A stretch of 39,450 nucleotides of DNA from Minisyncoccota bacterium (GCA_025450175.1 JANWHY010000004.1:1-39450), one strand, 5' to 3'; shown: positions 7,951 to 13,649, counted from the stretch's first letter. Notes: generated by a model not told the origin, from the letters alone. Translations and numbers: made by a program.

Positions 7951-8021
7951 AGCGGGTTGGAGGAGCAGTACCTCGGCAGGCTCATAACCTGCAGGCATCC
8001 GTGCAAATCGGGTACCCGCAA
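7951..8021 (+). tRNA. initiator tRNA-fMet (CAU), unusual
   Basis: Cloverleaf: acceptor AGCGGGT / ACCCGCA with an A1.A72 mismatch, D stem GAGG/CCTC with a seven-base loop AGCAGTA, anticodon stem GCAGG/CCTGC around CTCATAA, four-base variable loop AGGC, T stem ATCCG/CGGGT with loop TGCAAAT. The 1:72 mismatch, the A11:U24 pair and the G30G31:C39C40 pairs mark it as initiator, not elongator. CCA is not encoded. Odd points: position 55 is G instead of the almost universal U, G18 appears to be replaced by A, and the first of the three G:C pairs of the anticodon stem is A29:U41. Length 71 against the usual 74 without CCA. Confidence 0.88.
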
Positions 8022-8051
8022 CAATTTTTGGTACGTGATTTTGTGTTATGT

Positions 8052-8057
8052 TATATT
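8052..8057 (+). promoter_or_regulatory. -10 box of the second CAU tRNA gene
   Basis: TATATT 10 bases before the tRNA 5' end at 8068. A weak TTGGTA at 8028-8033 could serve as -35. It suggests that the tRNA genes here are transcribed separately. Confidence 0.4.
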
Positions 8058-8067
8058 GTCCATTATC

Positions 8068-8138
8068 GCCGGTGTAGTTCAATGGTAGAACAGAGGACTC
8101 ATAAGCCTCAAACAATGGTCCGATTCCATTCACCGGCA
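8068..8138 (+). tRNA. tRNA with CAU anticodon, probably elongator Met
   Basis: Acceptor GCCGGTG/CACCGGC fully paired, D arm GTTC-AATGGTA-GAAC with G18G19, anticodon arm GAGGA-CTCATAA-GCCTC, variable loop AAAC, T arm AATGG-TCCGATT-CCATT, A73. The paired 1:72 end separates it from the initiator. CAU could also be tRNA-Ile with lysidine; the GCCGGTGTAG start resembles bacterial elongator Met. Oddities: C at position 55 of the T loop and an A31.G39 mismatch at the base of the anticodon loop. CCA is not encoded. Confidence 0.85.
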
Positions 8139-8153
8139 CAAGTGCAGTTTTGT

Positions 8154-8159
8154 TATAAT
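8154..8159 (+). promoter_or_regulatory. -10 box of tRNA-Asp
   Basis: TATAAT nine bases before the tRNA-Asp 5' end at 8169. It sits between an inverted pair GTGCA (8142-8146) / TGCAC (8160-8164), which could be a weak operator or chance. Confidence 0.5.
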
Positions 8160-8168
8160 TGCACGATT

Positions 8169-8246
8169 GCGGCCGTGGTGTAGCCTGGTTAACATAATTC
8201 CCTGTCACGGAATAGATCGCCGGTTCAAATCCGGTCGGCCGCGCCA
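8169..8246 (+). tRNA. tRNA-Asp (GUC), CCA encoded
   Basis: Acceptor GCGGCCG/CGGCCGC, anticodon stem ATTCC/GGAAT around CTGTCAC (anticodon GUC), T arm GCCGG-TTCAAAT-CCGGT with normal U54U55C56, discriminator G73, then CCA at 8244-8246. Unlike the two CAU tRNAs upstream it has a standard T loop and D loop and an encoded CCA. Confidence 0.95.
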
Positions 8247-8250
8247 AGCT

Positions 8251-8283
8251 AAGAAAAGCCGAACCTCGTGCTCGGCTTTTCTT
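8251..8283 (+). terminator. terminator after tRNA-Asp
   Basis: AAGAAAAGCCGA (8251-8262) pairs with TCGGCTTTTCTT (8272-8283) across a nine-base loop. T-rich on the plus strand and, by symmetry, possibly active on the minus strand too. Confidence 0.85.
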
Positions 8284-8293
8284 GTGCTTTTGC

Positions 8294-8424
8294 TGGATTC
8301 GAGACCGGATTTGAACAAGAGAGGGGTCGGGAGAACATATGGTCTCCCGTGGAGGAAATTATTCAAAACCGTGGGTTTTGAAAGAGCCGAAGGCTCAGGA
8401 GTGAAATTCCGGTCGGCGTATCCA
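8294..8424. ncRNA. possible structured RNA or decayed tRNA-derived element
   Basis: A 131-base segment closed by TGGAT (8294-8298) / ATCCA (8420-8424) and by ACCGGATTT against AAATTCCGGT with one bulge. Inside lie three local hairpins: GGGAGA-TCTCCC, CAAAACC-GTG-GGTTTTG and GAGCC-GAA-GGCTC. The 14 bases at 8303-8316 are the exact reverse complement of the T-arm region of the adjacent tRNA-Asp (8223-8236). On the minus strand it would end in front of the bidirectional terminator. No tRNA cloverleaf could be drawn and no known RNA family was recognised. Strand is uncertain. Confidence 0.35.
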
Positions 8425-8481
8425 CCTTGCTTTCCCATAAATCAGGACTATAGTTGAATTAAGTTAAAAATTAAAATTACT

Positions 8482-9213
8482 ATGAAAACAAGTGTCCTAA
8501 TGTTCGGCGTGGGCCTAATCATACTTGGAGGTTCTTATAATGTTGCTAGTGCCAGTGTGTTCTCAGACGATTTTAATGATGGGCTTACTGATGGATGGTG
8601 GCTTGGCTATTCTCAGCATACTCCATGGGTTGATGGTGACTGGAGAATTGAAGATATCGGGCTACCTCATAATGGAGTATTAACACAGGATAATGGCGGA
8701 GATCATTTTATTGCTCTTGCTGAAGGTATCCCAAACTCAAGTCATACAGTCGAGACTGATATAAGATTCAATCAAGTTGCTGGTTATGGGGGTATTACTG
8801 TTTGGTATGAGAATGATGACCATTGGGTAAATGTGTTGATATATCCAGCTGGTGGTCGGATACTAGTATTGGAGGATGGTGATACTGTCGATGGAACCAT
8901 ATATTCTTATTCGTCATCTAATGATTTGTGGTACAACCTCAAAGTAGTTGTCGATAGCATAACAGGTGAGTTAGACATTTATGTTGATGATGTCTATGTC
9001 TTAACTCATACAGTGACTACCACGCATCGTAGTGGCTTATCTGGAGTAAATAGTGGAAATTCTGGAGCGTCTTTTGATAATTTTCAAATTAGTTGGGATG
9101 ATTTGGTTGGACCTCCAACTACCCAAGACCAGTGTAAGAAAAGTGGTTGGAAAACTTTCAACAATCCAGCGTTCAAGAATCAAGGGCAATGTATACAATT
9201 CTTAAATAAATAG
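8482..9213 (+). CDS. secreted lectin-like (LamG/DUF1080 fold) protein
   Basis: 243 residues with a Sec signal peptide (hydrophobic stretch to ASA at about 24). The body, beginning VFSDDFNDGLTDGWW, with a repeated GGITVWYENDDHWVNV pattern and ending ISGASFDNFQISW-like strands, resembles the jelly-roll fold of LamG/DUF1080 domains, which often bind glycans. No catalytic residues can be claimed. The last 28 residues form a small Cys module, C218-KKSGW and FKNQGQC237, nearly shared with the secreted protein at 37418-38197. A TAAAAT ends four bases before the ATG, again suggesting a leaderless or very short leader. Confidence 0.7.
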   Translation: MKTSVLMFGVGLIILGGSYNVASASVFSDDFNDGLTDGWWLGYSQHTPWVDGDWRIEDIGLPHNGVLTQDNGGDHFIALAEGIPNSSHTVETDIRFNQVAGYGGITVWYENDDHWVNVLIYPAGGRILVLEDGDTVDGTIYSYSSSNDLWYNLKVVVDSITGELDIYVDDVYVLTHTVTTTHRSGLSGVNSGNSGASFDNFQISWDDLVGPPTTQDQCKKSGWKTFNNPAFKNQGQCIQFLNK

Positions 9214-9222
9214 CATAAATTT

Positions 9223-9256
9223 AGTTCTAACTTCGTCCACTAGCCCGCGCATCGGT
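9223..9256 (+). repeat. 34-bp direct repeat, copy 1 (upstream of the DUF2726 gene)
   Basis: Matches the copy at 9708-9741 in 32 of 34 positions; the last 23 bases, from CGTCCACTAG to GCATCGGT, are identical. It is GC-rich within AT-rich surroundings and ends four bases before a TATACT -10 box. Confidence 0.85.
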
Positions 9257-9260
9257 CTGG

Positions 9261-9266
9261 TATACT
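9261..9266 (+). promoter_or_regulatory. -10 box of the DUF2726 gene
   Basis: TATACT six bases before ATG 9273, directly after repeat copy 1. No SD is present. Confidence 0.5.
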
Positions 9267-9272
9267 TTAATT

Positions 9273-9728
9273 ATGAGGAATTTCCCTTATATACCTAAGT
9301 TATATTCATATAATAAAAAAGATTTTTTAGTAACAAAGTCTGAATTTGAATGCTTTAAGTTACTTACGATGGCTTTAGAGAATGATTACTATATTTTTCC
9401 GCAAATTCATTTACCGGCATTTATTGATGGGCAAATTTTTAAACAAAATTGGAATGGGGCCTTCCGTCATATTAATGAAAAATCTGTGGATTTTCTTTTA
9501 TGTGATAGATTCAACCTCAGGCCATTATTAGCTATAGAACTTGATGATCCTACACATGAATTACCGAATAGAAAGAAAAGAGATGTTGAGGTTGAGCGAA
9601 TCCTAAAAACTGCAAAATTCCCACTTCTAAGGTTGAAAAGGGAAGATTTGGATAGTCAATTGTCAATTATCCAAAAGGTTAATGATATGTTCGCTATGGA
9701 TAAAAACAGTTCTCACATCGTCCACTAG
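9273..9728 (+). CDS. DUF2726 domain protein (restriction-endonuclease-like fold)
   Basis: 151 residues. The run FLVTKSEFECFKLLTMAL, then YYIFPQIHLPAF, KSVDFLLCD, LLAIELDDPTHELPNRKKRDVEVERIL and FPLLRLKRED follow the DUF2726 pattern. That family is related to PD-(D/E)XK nucleases; the ELDD and vDF segments are the likely active-site positions. In other bacteria this domain occurs alone or fused to helicases and topoisomerase-type zinc ribbons. Its last six residues (SSHIVH) and its stop codon are encoded inside the second copy of the 34-bp repeat. The gene is clearly more AT-rich than the housekeeping genes around it, consistent with acquisition. Confidence 0.8.
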   Translation: MRNFPYIPKLYSYNKKDFLVTKSEFECFKLLTMALENDYYIFPQIHLPAFIDGQIFKQNWNGAFRHINEKSVDFLLCDRFNLRPLLAIELDDPTHELPNRKKRDVEVERILKTAKFPLLRLKREDLDSQLSIIQKVNDMFAMDKNSSHIVH

Positions 9729-9741
9729 CCCGCGCATCGGT
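9708..9741 (+). repeat. 34-bp direct repeat, copy 2 (upstream of the PNPOx-like gene)
   Basis: Second copy, 485 bases after the first, overlapping the 3' end of the DUF2726 gene and ending at the -10 box of the next gene. Two mismatches to copy 1, both in the first ten bases. Confidence 0.85.
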
Positions 9742-9747
9742 TATACT
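9742..9747 (+). promoter_or_regulatory. -10 box of the PNPOx-like gene
   Basis: TATACT abutting repeat copy 2 and ending six bases before ATG 9754. No SD is present. Confidence 0.5.
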
Positions 9748-9753
9748 GATTCT

Positions 9754-10191
9754 ATGGATTTAAAGAAGATTGTTGTAGAAATTCTAGAAAAAGAACATTT
9801 AATAAGCTTGGCTACTATAGATGATGGGGGAGTTTGGGTTTCTGATGTTATATATGTCTTTGATGATGATTTAAATATCTATTGGATGTCGGATCCAGAG
9901 GTTAGACATTCGGAAGCAATTTTGAAGAACCCCCAAGTTGCCGGAACTATAACAATTAGTAATAAAAATAAGGAGCCAAATTTAGGTATTCAAATTTCTG
10001 GGATTGCAGAAAGGATTGAAGGTAAAAGATTTGATCTTGCTATTAAACACCTATTGAAGAGAGGATATCCAGAACCCAAAGAAACGGACGATGTATTACA
10101 AGGAGATTCTTGGTATGTATTGAAGCCAAAGTTTATAGATGTAATAAACGAAAAGTTGTGGGGTTACGATAAACAGAAATTAGAATTCTAA
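9754..10191 (+). CDS. pyridoxamine 5'-phosphate oxidase-like flavin-binding protein
   Basis: 145 residues from ATG 9754. The layout EKEHLISLATIDDGGVWVSDVIYVFDDD, then IYWMSDPEVRHSEAILKNPQVAGTI and GIQISGIAERIEG, is the split-barrel FMN-binding fold of the PNPOx-like superfamily (closest in style to YhbP-type proteins). Members may be FMN or F420 oxidoreductases, or bind heme; the substrate cannot be told. The open frame extends upstream to 9682, but the -10 box at 9742-9747 and overlap with the previous gene favour 9754. AT-rich like its neighbour. Confidence 0.8.
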   Translation: MDLKKIVVEILEKEHLISLATIDDGGVWVSDVIYVFDDDLNIYWMSDPEVRHSEAILKNPQVAGTITISNKNKEPNLGIQISGIAERIEGKRFDLAIKHLLKRGYPEPKETDDVLQGDSWYVLKPKFIDVINEKLWGYDKQKLEF

Positions 10192-10232
10192 TATAACCCA
10201 CTCCTCTACATTGTAATTAGCCTAAATATCCA

Positions 10233-10238
10233 TATAAT
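10233..10238 (+). promoter_or_regulatory. -10 box of the 67-residue gene (leadered)
   Basis: TATAAT, 26 bases before the ATG at 10265, leaving room for a leader of about 20 bases with a GGAGG at 10255-10259. This contrasts with the leaderless arrangement elsewhere. Confidence 0.55.
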
Positions 10239-10264
10239 ACCCGAGGACTATAACGGAGGTGCAC

Positions 10265-10468
10265 ATGGCGAAAGTGTTAGAGCCGCGAGATATCGTGGTG
10301 ATGAACGGTAGCCGAATTATGGGTGGGGAAGATTGGATCAAGATGCTTGGGTTCGACAACGATCTGGTCGACATCAAGATCAATGAGTCGAACGACCTTT
10401 TGATCACCCAGCCCTTGAGGGTACCAAGTTGGACATTGAGTGGTCTATGGAGACCTGTGGGCACCTGA
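10265..10468 (+). CDS. small protein of unknown function (67 residues)
   Basis: Not recognised. The start is set by GGAGG five bases before ATG 10265, one of the best ribosome-binding sites in the window. The product, beginning MAKVLEPRDIVVMNGSRI, is soluble, mixed alpha/beta in character, with no Cys and no signal peptide; MGGEDWIKMLGFDNDLVDIK is the most distinctive part. Codon use is more GC-rich and balanced than in the AT-rich gene before it. The gene forms a compact unit: promoter, SD, ORF and a very strong terminator eight bases after the stop. With the DksA-like locus it shares this leadered style. Confidence 0.7.
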   Translation: MAKVLEPRDIVVMNGSRIMGGEDWIKMLGFDNDLVDIKINESNDLLITQPLRVPSWTLSGLWRPVGT

Positions 10469-10475
10469 GAAATTC

Positions 10476-10524
10476 AAACCGCCGGAACCTGGTAGAGCTC
10501 TACTCCCAGGTCCGGCGGTTTCTT
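10476..10524 (+). terminator. strong terminator of the 67-residue gene
   Basis: AAACCGCCGGA-ACCTGG pairs with CCAGGT-CCGGCGGTTT around a 13-base loop; one of the longest GC-rich stems in the window. A short TTTCTTG follows. It also faces the convergent gene ending at 10531 and could stop both. Confidence 0.9.
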
Positions 10525-10530
10525 GTTTAA

Positions 10531-11118
10531 TCAAGATATTTTGGTGGTTTTCTTTATCCCGTAGGTGTAGATAATGCCGAGTATTGCGGTGACTCCATAG
10601 AAGATCCAAAGGATCCGCATAGGTCCTTCCTGTAAATCGCTTCCTAAGGAGAGGGAGTGGAAAAAGGTGAGGATGAAGCCAATATTACTTATGATGAGGA
10701 TGGCTCGCCAATGCTTACTAGACCTTTCATGTTTTCTTAATGCTTTGCCAATATCATATGTGAGGAGTAGTAGGAGCCCCACCACAGCTAAGGTTATGGC
10801 TTGGGGGTTTCCGCGGAATATTGAGTTAAAATTAAATTTCACTAGAATTAAGAGAAGGAGCGGGTGAAGGATGATGGAGACAAAGATGACGATAGAGGTC
10901 CAATGTACAAAGTTATCAAAATCAAAATGCTCCCTCAACCACTCTTCGAAGACTCCTGCCATGGAGTGAAGCCATAGGAGAGTGAAGGCCAGAAGTCCAA
11001 AAATAGGGAAGACATTGACCACAAAGGTTCCCGCACTCCAAGAAGTATGAGCGATATGGACCACGATGGGCGTAAGGACAGAGAAGGTGGCGAGTAGAAT
11101 TACTAACTTTTTAGCCAT
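10531..11118 (-). CDS. ferric reductase-like transmembrane protein
   Basis: 195 residues, almost entirely hydrophobic, with about six membrane helices. His72 and His85 in VHWTSIVIFVSIILHPLL, spaced 13 apart in one helix, and His136 and His154 in a later helix fit the heme-ligating pattern of ferric-reductase-like (FRD/MsrQ/cytochrome b561-type) domains. There is no NAD(P)H or FAD domain, so it would need a partner. It is divergent from a cupredoxin gene, and their -10 boxes overlap. A role in membrane electron transfer is inferred. Confidence 0.75.
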   Translation of the reverse strand: MAKKLVILLATFSVLTPIVVHIAHTSWSAGTFVVNVFPIFGLLAFTLLWLHSMAGVFEEWLREHFDFDNFVHWTSIVIFVSIILHPLLLLILVKFNFNSIFRGNPQAITLAVVGLLLLLTYDIGKALRKHERSSKHWRAILIISNIGFILTFFHSLSLGSDLQEGPMRILWIFYGVTAILGIIYTYGIKKTTKIS

Positions 11119-11126
11119 TAGAATAA

Positions 11127-11134
11127 ATTATACT
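11127..11134. promoter_or_regulatory. overlapping divergent -10 boxes
   Basis: Plus strand: TATACT at 11129-11134, seven bases before ATG 11142. Minus strand: TATAAT at 11132-11127, eight bases before the ATG at 11118. The two genes are separated by only 23 bases, so one symmetric element appears to drive both, each leaderless. Confidence 0.6.
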
Positions 11135-11141
11135 TTAAAAT

Positions 11142-11570
11142 ATGAAAACATTAATTACCATCATCATTCTCGCTCTCCTCGTATGGGGAGGTTACACACT
11201 AATAAATAGAGATGGAGCCGAGATGACGCCTACTAATAATGAGGCGATTACAACCCCAACCCCAACCCCCACACCATCACCTGTGAGCTCTACCCCAACT
11301 ATTAGAGAGATAGCTGTGACAGGTAGTAACTTCGCCTTCTCTACTTCAACCATTAGGGTGAAGCGTGGAGATACTGTGAGAATAGTTTTCAAGAGTCAGG
11401 GCACTCACGATTGGGTCATAGATGAGTTCAATAAAAGGACTAAAGTCTTGTCCGCTGGTCAGAGCGAAACTATAGAGTTTGTGGCTGATAAGACAGGTAG
11501 CTTCGAGTATTATTGTTCTGTAGGAACTCATCGCCAAATGGGGATGAAGGGCACTCTTATAGTGGAGTAG
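11142..11570 (+). CDS. membrane-anchored cupredoxin (blue copper protein)
   Basis: 142 residues. N-terminal signal anchor (about 3-20), then a Thr/Pro-rich linker (TTPTPTPTPSP, about 38-48) and a plastocyanin-like domain from about 55. The type 1 copper ligands are all visible: His89 in GTHDW, Cys125 in YYCSVGTH, His130 and Met133. The domain faces outward on the cell surface. Probable single-electron carrier, perhaps paired with the divergent ferric-reductase-like protein. No SD is present; the start is fixed by the nearby -10 box. Confidence 0.9.
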   Translation: MKTLITIIILALLVWGGYTLINRDGAEMTPTNNEAITTPTPTPTPSPVSSTPTIREIAVTGSNFAFSTSTIRVKRGDTVRIVFKSQGTHDWVIDEFNKRTKVLSAGQSETIEFVADKTGSFEYYCSVGTHRQMGMKGTLIVE

Positions 11571-11601
11571 TCTCGAAAACAGTTTTTGTCTCTTCGGATG
11601 C

Positions 11602-11607
11602 TATAAT
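11602..11607 (+). promoter_or_regulatory. -10 box of the ABC transporter gene
   Basis: TATAAT nine bases before ATG 11617, with no SD. Confidence 0.5.
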
Positions 11608-11616
11608 ACTTTCCTT

Positions 11617-13374
11617 ATGCGCCTGCTTTGGAAAGAGGTTAAGAAATATAGGAAGCTACTCTTCGGGGCCCTCTTACTTGCGACTATAAACCAAGTCTTC
11701 TCGCTCCTCGATCCACAGATCTTCCGCTACATCGTCGACAACTATGCTTCGCGAGCTGGGGAGCTCACTCGTACGGAGTTTATAAGAGGAGTCAGCCTCC
11801 TCCTTCTTACGGCTGTTGGTGTAGCCTTCGTTTCGCGGGTGGCTAAGGCCTTCCAGACCTATTATGTAAATGTCATCATCCAACGCTCTGGCACTAACCT
11901 CTATGCTCGAAGTGTCCAACACGCTTTCTCCCTACCTTATGCGGTCTTCGAAGACCAGAGTTCTGGAGAATTGCTCAATAAGTTACAGAAGGCCCGCACC
12001 GACTCGCAGACCTTCATCACCAATGCGGTCAATATCTTCTTCCTCTCGCTTGTAAGTCTTGTGTTCGTGCTTATCTATGCCACAACTATCCACTGGCTTA
12101 TAGGGCTGGTCTACTTCCTTACTATACCCATACTAGGAAGTGTTATCTTCTTCTTAAGCAAGAAGATTAAACAAGCTCAGCAGATGATAGTAAGAGAGAC
12201 GGCCTCACTTTCCGGCTCTACTACTGAGACTATTCGCAATGTCGAGTTGGTCAAAAGTCTAGGTCTTGAGGATCAAGAAGTGAGGCGGCTCAATACCGTG
12301 AACGATAAGATCCTCGCTCTTGAGCTCAAGAAGGTGAAGATGGTGAGGAAACTCGACTTTATCCAAGGCACGCTCACTAATGCTATACGCTCCGGCGTCC
12401 TTCTCCTTATGCTCTGGATGATCTTTATCCACGTGGTGACTCTTGGTCAGTTTTTCACTCTTTGGATCTATGCCTTCTTTATCTTCGAACCGCTTAATGC
12501 TCTCGGAATGCTTGCGACCAGTTACCAAGAAACTACTGCAAGTCTTAACCAGCTCGACGAAGTTTTCCATCAGAAGCCAGCCCCTATACCTCTCGATAGT
12601 CGAGATACAGGAGAAATTAAGAAGATCGAATACAAGCATGCCTCATTCTCTTACAATGAGACTGACGACAAGCAAGCTCTCTCAGACATAACTCTCTCTA
12701 TCAAGGCGGGAGAGACGGTGGCCTTCGTCGGACCTTCTGGTTCGGGTAAGAGTAGTATGGTCAAGCTCTTGGCCGCTCTTTACATGCCAACTTCTGGAGA
12801 TATTTTTATAAATGATATTAATATTAATGAGATAAATATTGGAGAATTGAGAAGGAGGATTGGCTTAGTGGCTCAGGAGACCCAGCTCTTCGCAGGGACT
12901 ATCCGTGAGAACCTGCTCTTTGTTCGTCCTATTGCTACGGACAGTGAGATGATAGAAGCTCTTAATGCAAGCCAAGCTCAAGAAGTATTAGCGAAGAATG
13001 GCGGACACGAAGGGGGTCTTAACTTGCGTATTGGAGAGGGGGGAGTGAAGCTCTCTGGGGGAGAGAGGCAGAGGCTCGCTATCGCTCGCGCACTTCTAAG
13101 AAAACCAGACCTAATAGTCTTTGACGAGGCGACCTCCAGCCTCGATTCTATTACTGAGAAGGCGATCACTGAGACTATCAAGAATATTGAGAAGACCCAT
13201 AAACAATTGATAACCATCATCGTGGCGCATAGGCTCTCTACTGTTGCACACGCAGACAAGATCTATGTCTTCGAGAAGGGGAAGATCGTGGAGACTGGTA
13301 AGCATAAAGAGCTTATCAGTAAAGCAGGGTTGTATGCAGCGCTGTGGCGCCAACAAGTAGCCCAGAATAGTTAA
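11617..13374 (+). CDS. ABC exporter, fused permease and ATPase
   Basis: 585-residue half-transporter of the MsbA/LmrA type. Six membrane helices occupy about 15-310 (ABC transporter transmembrane region, type 1), the ATPase domain about 335-575. Walker A GPSGSGKSS at 372-380, signature LSGGERQ at 479-485, Walker B LIVFDE at 499-504 with D-loop SSLD, and the switch His538 in VAHRLST. Works as a dimer, exporting lipid, drug or peptide; substrate unknown. All ATPase motifs are intact, so it should be active. It seems to be a single-gene unit, with the minus-strand coiled-coil gene ending six bases after its stop. Confidence 0.93.
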   Translation: MRLLWKEVKKYRKLLFGALLLATINQVFSLLDPQIFRYIVDNYASRAGELTRTEFIRGVSLLLLTAVGVAFVSRVAKAFQTYYVNVIIQRSGTNLYARSVQHAFSLPYAVFEDQSSGELLNKLQKARTDSQTFITNAVNIFFLSLVSLVFVLIYATTIHWLIGLVYFLTIPILGSVIFFLSKKIKQAQQMIVRETASLSGSTTETIRNVELVKSLGLEDQEVRRLNTVNDKILALELKKVKMVRKLDFIQGTLTNAIRSGVLLLMLWMIFIHVVTLGQFFTLWIYAFFIFEPLNALGMLATSYQETTASLNQLDEVFHQKPAPIPLDSRDTGEIKKIEYKHASFSYNETDDKQALSDITLSIKAGETVAFVGPSGSGKSSMVKLLAALYMPTSGDIFINDININEINIGELRRRIGLVAQETQLFAGTIRENLLFVRPIATDSEMIEALNASQAQEVLAKNGGHEGGLNLRIGEGGVKLSGGERQRLAIARALLRKPDLIVFDEATSSLDSITEKAITETIKNIEKTHKQLITIIVAHRLSTVAHADKIYVFEKGKIVETGKHKELISKAGLYAALWRQQVAQNS

Positions 13375-13380
13375 GGAAGA

Positions 13381-13560
13381 CTATCTACTAGCATCTCTCT
13401 CGGCTTGGCGAGCTCGTTCTCGGGCCTCAGCTTCTTCGGCTCGAGCCTTACGGGCATCTTCGGTTCTTGCTTGGCGCTCTTTCTCTAAGTTCTCGCGGGC
13501 CTCACTCAGATGCTCTTGGGCTTTATCAACTTCTTGTTTTCTATCTTCGACATTAGCCAT
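13381..13560 (-). CDS. tiny highly charged coiled-coil protein (59 residues)
   Basis: Minus-strand ORF from ATG at 13560 to TAG at 13381. The product begins MANVEDRKQEVDKAQEHLSE and is almost wholly Glu, Arg, Ala, Lys and Gln, with Ala/Leu spacing typical of a single long helix or coiled coil. No signal peptide or membrane segment. Codon use (GCC, CGC, GAG) matches the neighbours and no frameshift is seen, which argues for a real gene although it is short. Function unknown. Confidence 0.6.
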   Translation of the reverse strand: MANVEDRKQEVDKAQEHLSEARENLEKERQARTEDARKARAEEAEARERARQAERDASR

Positions 13561-13623
13561 ATAAATAACTTAGCAAGAAGATAATTAATACTAGATGAAG
13601 TTTTGCGAAACACTGTATTATTC

Positions 13624-13629
13624 TATAAG
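13624..13629 (+). promoter_or_regulatory. probable -10 box of the tRNA-Thr/prfB unit
   Basis: TATAAG at 13624-13629, 20 bases before the first tRNA-Thr, with a weak TTGCGA at 13603-13608 upstream. Nothing else in the 89 bases between the coiled-coil gene and the tRNA looks better. Confidence 0.35.
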
Positions 13630-13649
13630 ATTGAAATTACTGAATTTAA

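Noticed and set aside
7810-8247. Minus-strand ORF of 145 residues containing ARPTGFEPAIYS
   Set aside because: It lies across three tRNA genes; this peptide is a well-known false product of translating tRNA sequence.
8167-8457. Plus-strand ORF of 96 residues and minus-strand ORF 8205-8438 (RPDLNRR)
   Set aside because: Both run through tRNA-Asp, its terminator and the hairpin-rich element; no coding character.
9223-9741. The 34-bp repeats as ends of a transposon or IS
   Set aside because: They are direct, not inverted, enclose no transposase and show no target-site duplication that I could see. Kept only as a cassette-like repeat.
11248-11278. Threonine-proline repeat as a satellite or CRISPR-like repeat
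   Set aside because: A short in-frame CCAACC-type run that encodes the flexible linker of the cupredoxin.
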